Shown in pieces: positions 15,440-21,020 of a stretch of DNA of 23,303 nt. The translations under genes were made by a program, and so were the position numbers. The stretch lies in IMG/VR virus record IMGVR_UViG_3300032236_000706, positions 1-23,303 of that record; one strand, given 5' to 3'. Below the pieces are notes generated by a model that searched no databases, was not told where the DNA came from, and saw only the letters and a program-made list of their open reading frames with translations. Each line of letters opens with the position of its first letter. Position 1 is the stretch's first letter. The stretch is from a virus.

Positions 15440-15657
15440 TGTTAGAAAAGCTCTCACCTCAACTACGCCACGCTTTGATCGCTCTCCTCGGAGCAGTTTT
15501 CGCTGAAGGCGTGAAGTATGTCCACAGCTTGCACCTATCAACACCAGTACAAGCTATCGTCGGCGCAGTAATCGCTTCGCTTACCCTAGTTATTAGCCCA
15601 CTTACAAATCAGTACGGCATTACCGAGCTCAACGCTGACGGTACGCCTAAAGCCTAA
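15439..15657 (+). CDS. Holin (two transmembrane helices)
   Basis: 72 residues, with AAGAAGGAATA upstream and a TAATG overlap. Two hydrophobic helices lie at about residues 10-30 (HALIALLGAVFAEGVKYV) and 35-57 (TPVQAIVGAVIASLTLVISP), with short polar ends and a hydrophilic C-terminus (ITELNADGTPKA). Size and topology match class II holins that permeabilise the membrane for the amidase encoded two genes upstream. It is the last gene of the late block. A large hairpin follows. Confidence 0.8.
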   Translation: MLEKLSPQLRHALIALLGAVFAEGVKYVHSLHLSTPVQAIVGAVIASLTLVISPLTNQYGITELNADGTPKA

Positions 15658-15664
15658 AAATAAT

Positions 15665-15713
15665 GGACACTCCAGTCACGGTATTGCTTCCGCTGTACCG
15701 TGACGTGGACTCC
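15665..15713 (+). other. Large imperfect hairpin after the lysis genes
   Basis: A perfect 9-bp stem GTCACGGTA / TACCGTGAC (15675-15683 with 15696-15704, 12-base loop) is extended outward by TCCA/TGGA and GGA/TCC with small bulges, about 16 bp in all. It lies eight bases after the holin stop and just before the promoter-like element at 15727. There is no U-run on either strand, so it is not a standard intrinsic terminator. It could be an RNase III or 3'-end processing site, or a protein-binding repeat. Confidence 0.6.
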
Positions 15714-15726
15714 CAGGTAGACACTT

Positions 15727-15756
15727 TTGACCTGGCGTATGAAGGTCTGCTATAGC
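15727..15756 (+). promoter_or_regulatory. Putative sigma70-type promoter for the block from 15802
   Basis: TTGACC (15727-15732) and TATAGC (15751-15756) are separated by 18 bases, matching 5 of 6 and 4 of 6 consensus positions. The predicted start near 15763 leaves a leader of about 40 bases before ATG 15802. A small inverted repeat, CTATC/GATAG (about 15769-15790), lies in that leader. It is the first clear promoter after the late genes. Confidence 0.5.
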
Positions 15757-15801
15757 GTGTCTTAACTCTCTATCTCATATTTAGGGATAGACTCCGCTGC
15801 T

Positions 15802-16032
15802 ATGGACTTAGAAGCAGCTCTCAAAAAAAAGGCAACTGTTAAGAATCAGTGTCGAATCAGCACTCTTTTAGCTTCATTAGATGATAAAAACCGTAAAGCT
15901 CTTGAAGCAGCTATTAACAGCAATTTAAGCCCCTATGTTATTGCTCGAGCAGTTAAATCCGAGGGATTATCTCTTTCCGAAAACACAATCTACAAACACC
16001 GACGGAATGAGTGTATATGCGCGACAAAGTAG
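15802..16032 (+). CDS. Small helix-turn-helix DNA-binding protein
   Basis: 76 residues. The pattern is CRISTLLASLDDKNRKALEAA, then a predicted helix-turn-helix SPYVIARAVKSEGLSLSENTIYKHRRNEC at about residues 43-71. Small proteins with this layout (C-x(3)-L-L-x-x-L and a final tail of the type SENTIYKHRR) are common in actinophages and are usually labelled HTH or small-terminase-like. No good Shine-Dalgarno precedes ATG 15802 (GACTCCGCTGCT), so translation may be weak. It is the first gene of the block and overlaps the next gene, so it is a candidate regulator of it. A packaging role cannot be excluded. Confidence 0.65.
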   Translation: MDLEAALKKKATVKNQCRISTLLASLDDKNRKALEAAINSNLSPYVIARAVKSEGLSLSENTIYKHRRNECICATK

Positions 16033-16277
16033 AAGAAATCCTAGAAGAGAGGCAAGACCACTATGGAGACGCTGAGCAAGCCTTTACAGCAATCGGCAGA
16101 ATCTGGGGAGCCCTCCTCAGAATCGACGACATACAAGCACACGAAGTCGCGCTCCTTATGGACGCTCTCAAGTCGGTTAGACTCTTCAACAATCCAGGTC
16201 ACGAAGATAGCTTTAACGATAAGTACGGATACCTACACCATTACAAAGAAATCGTAGATCGTGGATTTAGAGGGTAA
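16017..16277 (+). CDS. DUF6378-like protein
   Basis: 86 residues from ATG 16017. A GTG at 16011 in the same frame would add Met-Tyr and is an equally possible start. The sequence (ILEERQDHYGDAEQAFTAIGRIWGALL in outline, then HEVALLMDALKSVRLFNNPGHEDSFNDKYGYLHHY) fits the small all-helical phage family with Y-G-D-A-E, A-L-L-M-D-x-x-K-x-x-R and a final D-x-x-G-Y. That family is common in phage early regions and has no established function, although its helical layout recalls MazG-like nucleotide pyrophosphohydrolases. It overlaps both neighbours. Confidence 0.7.
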   Translation: MRDKVEEILEERQDHYGDAEQAFTAIGRIWGALLRIDDIQAHEVALLMDALKSVRLFNNPGHEDSFNDKYGYLHHYKEIVDRGFRG

Positions 16278-17319
16278 GTTCAACGATCTCCCAGAGGGGA
16301 TCGAATCAAACGACGTACGAGAGCTACGCCTGGCGCTTATGCGCGTCCAGCAGCAGCTTCTCCAGGCTAAACAGCGCACAAACGAGCTAGTCGAGGTAAC
16401 TCAGCAAGCAGCTCACGACGCTGTACTAGCTATGGGGCCGATCCTCCCAGTCCAGCCTAGAGACGCTGTTAAAAGCAAGAAGCGAGCTGAGGTAGCTCTT
16501 TGGCACCTTACCGACTGGCAGGGAGCGAAGAAAACTCCTAGCTATAACTCTCAAGTAATGCACCAGCGCGTTATGAACTTTGCTGAGAAAGCTGTCAGCA
16601 TTACCGACATTATGCGAGCTGACCACCCAGTCAATGACTGCGTGATTATGTTCGGTGGGGATATGATCGAGGGACTTTTCAATTTCCCTGGACAAGCGTT
16701 CGAGATCGACGCGACTCTCTTTGAGCAATATGTCACGGTATCTAAGCTGATCGTGGACGTCGTTCGATATGCCTTAACAAACTACAACAAGGTCACGGTA
16801 GTCCCAGAATGGGGTAATCACGGACGTATTGGCAGCAAGCGCGACAACGTGCCTCGCAGCGATAACTTTGATCGAATGTGCTACGAGCTGGCCCGACAGC
16901 TCCTGGCACAGGAGAAACGACTTACCTGGCAAGAATGTCCAGAAGATATACAGCGAGTTCATATTCCAGATCCCACAGGAAAAGGCCCAGGATACCGAGC
17001 GCTGTTAATTCACGGTGACGAGGTAGGTCGTAACGGCTTTGCTTCTCCTGGAGCGATCGTCCAGCACGTCGCTAGGTGGCAATCTGGCAGCTATCCCTGG
17101 GAGTTTAGAGATGTTTTTGTGGGTCACTATCACACCCATAACGAATGGGCCTTGCCTAACGGCTTAGGCTCGGTCTACCAGACAGGATCGACAGAAAGTG
17201 ATAATCGGTATGCAGGCGTAATGCTTGCAGCCAGCGCTACTCCGTCACAGCGCTTGCACTTCGTCGATCCTGTTAAGGGACGGACGACAGCTTCTTACAA
17301 AGTCTGGTTAGACAAGTGA
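16261..17319 (+). CDS. Metallophosphoesterase (calcineurin-like), DWQ variant
   Basis: 352 residues starting with GTG 16261, inside the end of the preceding gene. Residues about 20-60 form a coiled-coil-like helix (LALMRVQQQLLQAKQRTNEL). The phosphoesterase core then shows the ordered metal-binding motifs HLTDWQG, FGGDMIEG, PEWGNHGR, LIHGDEVG and VFVGHYHTH. The first motif has Gln where the family usually has His (DxH), and the second has Glu where GDxxD has Asp. The same DWQ variant is, to my recollection, found in phage relatives, so it is probably a functional subfamily. It could be a DNA end-processing nuclease (SbcD/Mre11-like) or a nucleotide phosphatase. The stop overlaps the next start (GTGA). 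Confidence 0.8.
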   Translation: MDLEGKFNDLPEGIESNDVRELRLALMRVQQQLLQAKQRTNELVEVTQQAAHDAVLAMGPILPVQPRDAVKSKKRAEVALWHLTDWQGAKKTPSYNSQVMHQRVMNFAEKAVSITDIMRADHPVNDCVIMFGGDMIEGLFNFPGQAFEIDATLFEQYVTVSKLIVDVVRYALTNYNKVTVVPEWGNHGRIGSKRDNVPRSDNFDRMCYELARQLLAQEKRLTWQECPEDIQRVHIPDPTGKGPGYRALLIHGDEVGRNGFASPGAIVQHVARWQSGSYPWEFRDVFVGHYHTHNEWALPNGLGSVYQTGSTESDNRYAGVMLAASATPSQRLHFVDPVKGRTTASYKVWLDK

Positions 17320-17699
17320 CCGAGCAAGAGCTGTTTAACTTCGTCCGAGAGCTGGGCTATGAAGATCTCACCCAGGCTACGGATCAGTATTCGGTCTGGG
17401 ACTGCTACTCAAAAAGCAGCAATATCTATGTCGAGCTTAAATGCCGACGGACGCACTACGACAAGCTCTTAATCGAGGAATTAAAGTTCGATCGCCTGGT
17501 TAAAGCTGCAGCTGATAAAAATATGATCCCTGTCTATATCTGCTCGACACCTAACGGCGTCTGGGCTTTTAATCTAGCTGGAGCTGAGCTTCCCTGGGTC
17601 GATCAGGAAATGCCGACGACGACAGACTTTGAGGACACCAGCAAGAAAATAAAGAGCGTGTCGTATCTTGATATTAACGAAGGTATGCAGCTCGCATAG
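17316..17699 (+). CDS. PD-(D/E)XK nuclease-like protein
   Basis: 127 residues from GTG 17316, overlapping the phosphoesterase stop by four bases. A core of the form WDCYSKSSNIYVELKCRRTHYDKLLIE in outline shows an acidic residue before the strand and E-x-K in VELKCR, followed by a helix (KFDRLVKAAADKN) and a strand (IPVYICST). This is the layout of small restriction-endonuclease-fold proteins (resolvase or Vsr-like sizes). The C-terminus (VSYLDINEGMQLA) is not informative. Tight coupling to the phosphoesterase suggests the two act on the same DNA substrate. The catalytic Asp is less certain than the E-x-K. Confidence 0.65.
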   Translation: MTEQELFNFVRELGYEDLTQATDQYSVWDCYSKSSNIYVELKCRRTHYDKLLIEELKFDRLVKAAADKNMIPVYICSTPNGVWAFNLAGAELPWVDQEMPTTTDFEDTSKKIKSVSYLDINEGMQLA

Positions 17700-17713
17700 T
17701 AAGTTTCGCCCAA

Positions 17714-17847
17714 TGCCAAAAGGCAGGACAAATAAATAGGTTCACCCCTGGAAACCCCCGAGAGTGCCAGGTGCGCGATATTGACCCTAAGCGCATAAAT
17801 CAAGCCTCCTTTTACGGCCCTAAAAACCGTATTACGAGGCTTTTTTT
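17714..17847 (+). ncRNA. Structured 3' region ending in a strong terminator
   Basis: After the nuclease stop there is no gene until 17990. The first part holds consecutive possible hairpins: TGCC-AAAA-GGCA (17714-17725), an imperfect 7-bp stem around CCTGG/CCAGG (17743-17773), and TGCGC/GCGCA (17772-17795). It ends with the terminator listed below. It may be a structured 3' untranslated region or a small RNA released from it. I matched it to no known RNA family. Confidence 0.35.
17802..17847 (+). terminator. Rho-independent terminator of the 15802-17699 block
   Basis: AAGCCTC (17802-17808) pairs with GAGGCTT (17836-17842), with an inner ACGG/CCGT pair (17814-17817 with 17827-17830), and is followed by a run of seven T (17841-17847). 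It cleanly separates this block from the isolated gene at 17990. Confidence 0.9.
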
Positions 17848-17905
17848 ATTTCTGAAGTCAGTGTTTTACGTTGTCAAGTATTTTTATTTAACGGCGTGTC
17901 ACGTC

Positions 17906-17923
17906 ATAACTACGCGTAGCTAT
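17906..17923. promoter_or_regulatory. 18-bp near-palindrome, candidate operator
   Basis: The sequence ATAaCTACGCGTAGcTAT is symmetric except for one pair. Its core CTACGCGTAG (17910-17919) is a perfect 10-bp palindrome. It lies about 50 bases upstream of the -10 element at 17958, a typical position for an activator site. GTCA-containing repeats flank it on both sides. Confidence 0.5.
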
Positions 17924-17957
17924 CGTCACAAATCTCTAACCTCAAAAACCCAAAAAG

Positions 17958-17963
17958 TATAAT
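17958..17963 (+). promoter_or_regulatory. Consensus -10 element (TATAAT) for the gene at 17990
   Basis: A perfect TATAAT precedes the gene by 27 bases. The expected -35 position (about 17935-17940, TCTAAC) is poor, which suggests dependence on an activator, possibly bound at the 17906-17923 palindrome. The leader then contains GGAGAGGAGGTGAT (17974-17987), an almost ideal Shine-Dalgarno. Confidence 0.6.
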
Positions 17964-17989
17964 TAGAGGTGTAGGAGAGGAGGTGATAT

Positions 17990-18391
17990 ATGAAATACAA
18001 AGTGACTATGAATTACACAATAGTCAATCAGCTAACTCCAATGCTGGAGTCGTGCGCGAATCCTGTCGAGGATAAACACTTTCACGGTTTCTGGACAGCT
18101 CTTTCCAAAAGCGCCTGGAATGTTAAAAACGCTGGTAAGAAACACTGGAAAATCTCTTTAACTCTCAAGCAGATTAAGGTCTGTAGGGAGCAAGCGTTTC
18201 GTCAGTGGGATTACGTCAGCTGGAATGATATGGAGACGATCAAAGCTGACTACCTCAACCGCTACTGCTCAGCTGAGGAGAAGGCCAGAGGTCGAGAGAT
18301 CCTGAAGGACTGCTACAGGGATCGAGCTGCGCTCAAGAAGTTGATGGACGAGTGTGACGAGATCTTGCAAAAGACCCCAGACGAGGCCTAG
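17990..18391 (+). CDS. Unknown protein, isolated strongly translated gene
   Basis: 133 residues, no family recognised. AGGAGGTGAT ends three bases before the ATG and is nearly the full complement of the 16S rRNA end, the strongest ribosome-binding site in the window. The protein is rich in Lys, Trp, Tyr and Cys. It has a FHGFWTALSKSAWNV segment (about 31-45), a basic middle (AGKKHWKISLTLKQIKVCRE) and a helical charged C-terminal half (EEKARGREILKDCYRDRAALKK). It stands alone between two terminators with its own promoter, which fits an early or accessory phage function such as host takeover. That is inference only. Confidence 0.75.
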   Translation: MKYKVTMNYTIVNQLTPMLESCANPVEDKHFHGFWTALSKSAWNVKNAGKKHWKISLTLKQIKVCREQAFRQWDYVSWNDMETIKADYLNRYCSAEEKARGREILKDCYRDRAALKKLMDECDEILQKTPDEA

Positions 18392-18405
18392 TCGCCTGGG
18401 ATCTG

Positions 18406-18435
18406 AGCCCCTGCCTAACGGTGGGGGCTTTTTTT
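18406..18435 (+). terminator. Terminator after the isolated gene
   Basis: AGCCCC (18406-18411) pairs with GGGGCT (18424-18429), with a partly paired inner segment (TGCC-TAAC-GGTG), followed by a T run reaching 18435. Just upstream another hairpin, CCCAGaCGA/TCGcCTGGG (18376-18400), spans the stop codon. The T run overlaps the end of the convergent reverse-strand gene. On the reverse strand there is no U-run, so it stops only the forward transcript. Confidence 0.85.
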
Positions 18436-18643
18436 AGTCGTCGTCTGGGTCGGCAAAATCGGTGTGGAGACTCATCACCGTAATATCTATGTCGTTAGCC
18501 TTTGCTGTCGCTACAGCTTCCTTAAACACGGAAAGAGTGCGAGCAGTCAGGTCGTCGAGACCGTCAGGATATGTCAGCTCGGTCTGGACGTTCACAGAAA
18601 GTCCACCCAAAATAATTTCTACAGATGAAAAGGCCATAGCCAT
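18434..18643 (-). CDS. Small acidic protein on the reverse strand, unknown
   Basis: 69 residues. On the reverse strand GTAAGGAGTGGGAGACT precedes ATG 18643, a good Shine-Dalgarno at normal spacing, and a second Met follows two codons later. The protein reads as genuine: two strand-like stretches (SSVEIILGGLSVNVQTEL and DIDITVMSLH), a helix (DDLTARTLSVFKEAVATAKA) and an acidic end (DFADPDDD). A forward frame over the same bases lacks a Shine-Dalgarno and protein-like composition. The gene converges with 17990-18391 and diverges from the replication operon, sharing with it the inverted repeat at 18692-18720. It could be a small regulator or an inhibitor. Confidence 0.65.
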   Translation of the reverse strand: MAMAFSSVEIILGGLSVNVQTELTYPDGLDDLTARTLSVFKEAVATAKANDIDITVMSLHTDFADPDDD

Positions 18644-18685
18644 AGTCTCCCACTCCTTACAGGACAGACACGCCCGACACGGTAG

Positions 18686-18714
18686 TTGCCAGGGTGTAAT
18701 TCTCGGGATAGATT
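18686..18714 (+). promoter_or_regulatory. Promoter of the replication/recombination operon
   Basis: TTGCCA (18686-18691) and TAGATT (18709-18714) are separated by 17 bases. The spacer and the -10 are overlapped by the inverted repeat at 18692-18720. The ten bases TTGCCAGGGT match the TTGACAGGGT of the promoter at 22858 at nine positions, so the two are probably used and controlled together. Confidence 0.6.
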
Positions 18715-18720
18715 ACACCC
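18692..18720. promoter_or_regulatory. Inverted repeat GGGTGTAAT-N11-ATTACACCC, candidate operator
   Basis: The 9-base arms are perfect complements (18692-18700 and 18712-18720) with an 11-base spacer. The repeat lies between two divergent genes (18643 reverse, 18760 forward) and over the forward promoter's spacer and -10. The half-sites recur at 22235-22249 and 22870-22884. A hairpin in the leader RNA is the alternative reading. Confidence 0.65.
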
Positions 18721-18759
18721 GACCGAGCCCAAAGGTGGCTCCTAAGAAATGAGGCAAAA

Positions 18760-19359
18760 ATGGCTCCAAACTACAAAGGCCCGCTGGACTATATCGACGT
18801 AGCTACACGGATCGTCGAGTTCCGCGAGAAGTTCCCTACTGGATCTCTCCAGCAAGTCAAGTACGAGTTCGTCCAGGTAGCAGGCAAAGACTGGATCGTC
18901 TACACAGCTGCAGCTTTCCGTACCCCAGACGATCTCCGTCCAGGAGTCGGCACAGCCTGGGAGCCAATCCCAGGGCCTACCAATTTCACCCGCGACTCAG
19001 AGGTGCAGAACGCGGAAACGGCTGCTTGGGGGAGGGCCATAGTTGCTGTTTTAGCAGCTGATACTCGTAAGGGTATTGCCAGCTCCGAGGAGGTTCGTAA
19101 CCGCCAGGAAAAGACAGCTGACGTTAAGCCAGCTCTGGCAGTAGTCCCAAAGCCTAAAGCTGCAGCTCGTACCTATACAGATGATGAACTGATCTACGGC
19201 GTGGCGATTATGGCTGAGATCGAAGTTACTACCGATCGCCAAAAGCTGCGTGAGCTCTGGACGCGGGAAAAAGATTTCCACGAAATGAAAGTCAATGGCA
19301 CCACAATTTTAGACGCGATCAACGCTAAGGCAGCGACACTTACAGAGGAGACAAAATGA
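18760..19359 (+). CDS. Putative single-strand annealing / Erf-like recombination protein
   Basis: 199 residues, with AAATGAGGCAAAA before the ATG. Residues about 10-115 read DYIDVATRIVEFREKFPTGS, then a strand region (IVYTAAAFRTPDD), WEPIPGPTNFTRDSEVQN and the helix AETAAWGRAIVAVLAADTRKGIAS. The A-E-T-A-A-W-G-R-A-I motif resembles the E-T-S-A-x-G-R-A-L helix of Erf/Rad52-type annealing proteins. A Pro/Ala/Lys linker (about 125-140) separates a short helical C-terminal domain. Its neighbours (Cas4-like nuclease, RusA resolvase, DUF1376 protein) fit a recombination role. Single-strand binding without annealing is a fair alternative. Confidence 0.55.
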   Translation: MAPNYKGPLDYIDVATRIVEFREKFPTGSLQQVKYEFVQVAGKDWIVYTAAAFRTPDDLRPGVGTAWEPIPGPTNFTRDSEVQNAETAAWGRAIVAVLAADTRKGIASSEEVRNRQEKTADVKPALAVVPKPKAAARTYTDDELIYGVAIMAEIEVTTDRQKLRELWTREKDFHEMKVNGTTILDAINAKAATLTEETK

Positions 19360-19598
19360 GCGACAAGCAAAAAAAGTTCGAGCCCTCAATGGGCTGGCTA
19401 GTAGCTATCCAGTATCAGCAGGTCGCAGTCGATCGTCTAGCTAAAGAGCTTAACCTCACTAACGTCGAAGTAGGCCAGGCGCTCGAGCGCTCTGGTTATC
19501 TACTTGAGCCAGATCCTTTCGGCTACAGCTCTGACACCTGGAAGGTGCTCGAGATCGAGAATCGTAAGCTCGCAGCTGTACCAGACGTCAATGAGTGA
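19356..19598 (+). CDS. Hypothetical protein
   Basis: 80 residues, ATGA overlap with the previous gene and AGAGGAGACAAA as Shine-Dalgarno. It is mostly helical (MGWLVAIQYQQVAVDRLAKE, LTNVEVGQALERSGYLL) and has no zinc or catalytic motif. The middle stretch (LAKELNLTNVEVGQALERSG) might be a small helix-turn-helix. Its role is unknown. It lies between the annealing-protein candidate and a coiled-coil protein and overlaps both. Confidence 0.7.
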   Translation: MSDKQKKFEPSMGWLVAIQYQQVAVDRLAKELNLTNVEVGQALERSGYLLEPDPFGYSSDTWKVLEIENRKLAAVPDVNE

Positions 19599-19959
19599 GC
19601 CAGTTACTACCCCTGGTGGGGTCGAGCGACAGCTAAAGAAGCTCAGCGATCTATTGGACGAGAGCCACACGGATCTAGTCGCAGCTGAGAATAACTACGC
19701 TATGACGAAATCGACGTACGAAATCGCACTAGCTAAATCTCGAATTGCACTAGCTTCTAAGTCAGCTCCTAACGGTAAGAATTACACCGTCCAGGAGCGA
19801 GAGGATATGGCGCTAATTGAAAACCAATTACTCCACGTCAAAATGGGAGAAGCTGACGCACTCGTCAAAGCTGCTCGAGCTAACTCGGTGAGGATTAAAA
19901 CTCAGATCGACTTAGCTCGATCAGTGGGGACTCTCGTACGAGCTGGTTTTGATTTATGA
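19591..19959 (+). CDS. Coiled-coil protein
   Basis: 122 residues from ATG 19591, which overlaps the previous gene's end. An in-frame start 87 bases upstream would lie deep inside that gene and adds an implausible N-terminus, so it is not used. The protein is almost entirely helical with heptad-like patterning (VERQLKKLSDLLDESHTDLV, AENNYAMTKSTYEIALAKSR, REDMALIENQLLHVKMGEA). This is typical of a small structural or adapter protein, perhaps binding a recombination enzyme from the same operon. No family was recognised. Confidence 0.7.
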   Translation: MSEPVTTPGGVERQLKKLSDLLDESHTDLVAAENNYAMTKSTYEIALAKSRIALASKSAPNGKNYTVQEREDMALIENQLLHVKMGEADALVKAARANSVRIKTQIDLARSVGTLVRAGFDL

Positions 19960-20111
19960 AGTTCAAGCGCGTCCGACGCAAAATGGAAAAGAAGCTCTCA
20001 AAGTTCGTCTGCGACAAATGCAAAGAGCGCTGGGCTGAAACAAAGAAAGCTAAACACGAGCCCTGCTTTGACTTTCTCGTAGCAATAGACATAGTTAGGA
20101 AAACAAAGTGA
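19956..20111 (+). CDS. Small zinc-finger protein (51 residues)
   Basis: The ATG overlaps the previous stop (ATGA) and the stop overlaps the next GTG. The protein is very basic at the start (MKFKRVRRKMEKKLSKF) and carries C19-x2-C22 followed by H34 and C37, a plausible C2HC zinc site. It could bind nucleic acid. Perfect coupling to both neighbours supports it despite the short length. Confidence 0.65.
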   Translation: MKFKRVRRKMEKKLSKFVCDKCKERWAETKKAKHEPCFDFLVAIDIVRKTK

Positions 20112-20365
20112 ATCAAATTGCTATGCACGATCAAGTTTTAACCTATATCCAAAATGACTCGCTGCACACAGAAATCGACGGTGGCCTGAGCTTTGAGATC
20201 CTGGCTCACCAGTTCGAGCATTACTGGCGCCAGCGGATCGCTCGAGAGCTCGACTTCTTAGAAGAGCCTACGAAGATCAGCTCCGATTATTACAACGCTG
20301 CTCGACGGACTAAGACAGCTGCAATAGCTATAGCTGCGAAAGGACTTCCTGGTGGACTTCTCTAA
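20108..20365 (+). CDS. Hypothetical protein
   Basis: 85 residues from GTG 20108, overlapping the preceding TGA. An alternative ATG five codons later would also work. The sequence (DQVLTYIQNDSLHTEIDGGL, then HQFEHYWRQRIARELDFLEE) is helical and charged, ending with an Ala-rich helix (ARRTKTAAIAIAAKGLPGG). It overlaps the nuclease gene by 14 bases. No function can be read from it. The helical layout would fit a small adapter or a regulator. Confidence 0.65.
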   Translation: MNQIAMHDQVLTYIQNDSLHTEIDGGLSFEILAHQFEHYWRQRIARELDFLEEPTKISSDYYNAARRTKTAAIAIAAKGLPGGLL

Positions 20366-21020
20366 CCTGCTTGCTAAGTCGCTGACGGCTTACGACAATT
20401 CCAGGGATCGTTCGACTCAGGTGGAAATCGGGCCATCACAAATCGGAGGCTGTCGGCGCCAGGTTTATCACCAGCTAGTCGGTACACCTGAGACCAATCC
20501 CAATACAGAAGCTCTAGCTGCGATCCTGGGTACTTTTATCCACGCAGGTATAGCTGAGGCCATCAAGCGAGAAGATCCGTTCGGTGACAACTTCTTAATC
20601 GAGCAGGAGTTCGCAGCTGGTGATCTCAAAGGTCACGTCGATCTCTATATCAAAGATCAGAAAACGATCGTGGACTGGAAAACGACAAAGCTCAAGTCGC
20701 TGCGTTACTTTCCGTCAGCTCAACAGCGTATGCAAGTACAGATTTACGGCTGGCTGTTATCAGCTAACGGCTACGAAGTAGAAAACGTAGCTCTCGTAGC
20801 TGTACCTCGTGACGGTGAAATGGCTCAGATCAAAACTCACGTCGAGATCTACGATCCAGAGATAGCTAAACAAGGCCTAGCCTGGTTAGCAGACGTTAAA
20901 GCTCTCGCTCTCTCCAGCGAGTCGCCACCAGCTCCAGAGAAGGACGCACTATTCTGCGTCAATTACTGCAGCTATTACGACGCGACAGGAGAAGTGGGTT
21001 GCCCGAGTACACGGAAATAA
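20352..21020 (+). CDS. Cas4-like PD-(D/E)XK exonuclease with Fe-S cysteines
   Basis: 222 residues from GTG 20352. Motifs in order: a first cysteine in IGGCRRQVYH (C34), H64 in GTFIHAGI, D97 in GHVDLYI, D108-W-K110 in IVDWKTT, and the QVQIYGW helix, then three C-terminal cysteines (C202, C206 and C217). One N-terminal and three C-terminal cysteines around a RecB-type nuclease core is the Cas4/AddB-type 4Fe-4S arrangement. It would resect DNA ends 5'-3', providing single strands for an annealing protein such as the one encoded at 18760-19359. No CRISPR genes are nearby, so this is a phage recombination nuclease. It overlaps the WhiB gene. Confidence 0.85.
   Translation: MDFSNLLAKSLTAYDNSRDRSTQVEIGPSQIGGCRRQVYHQLVGTPETNPNTEALAAILGTFIHAGIAEAIKREDPFGDNFLIEQEFAAGDLKGHVDLYIKDQKTIVDWKTTKLKSLRYFPSAQQRMQVQIYGWLLSANGYEVENVALVAVPRDGEMAQIKTHVEIYDPEIAKQGLAWLADVKALALSSESPPAPEKDALFCVNYCSYYDATGEVGCPSTRK

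Noticed and set aside
15665-15713. Hairpin as an intrinsic terminator
   Set aside because: No U-run follows on either strand, so it is listed only as a structure.
17735-17775. Possible tRNA T-arm (GGTTCACCCC)
   Set aside because: No matching acceptor, D or anticodon arms can be drawn on either strand, and no CCA-like end is in place.
17781-17800. TTGACC as a promoter -35
   Set aside because: No -10 at suitable distance, and it lies within the structured region just before a terminator.
18462-18752. Forward 96-residue reading frame opposite the small reverse-strand gene
   Set aside because: No Shine-Dalgarno, poor protein composition, and it runs through the promoter and operator. The reverse-strand frame is better supported.
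19504-19590. Upstream in-frame start for the coiled-coil gene
   Set aside because: It would add 29 residues lying entirely within the preceding gene. ATG 19591 gives the usual short overlap.
20352-21020. Cas4-like gene as part of a CRISPR system
   Set aside because: No repeat array and no cas1 or cas2 nearby. Free-standing Cas4-like nucleases are common in phages.
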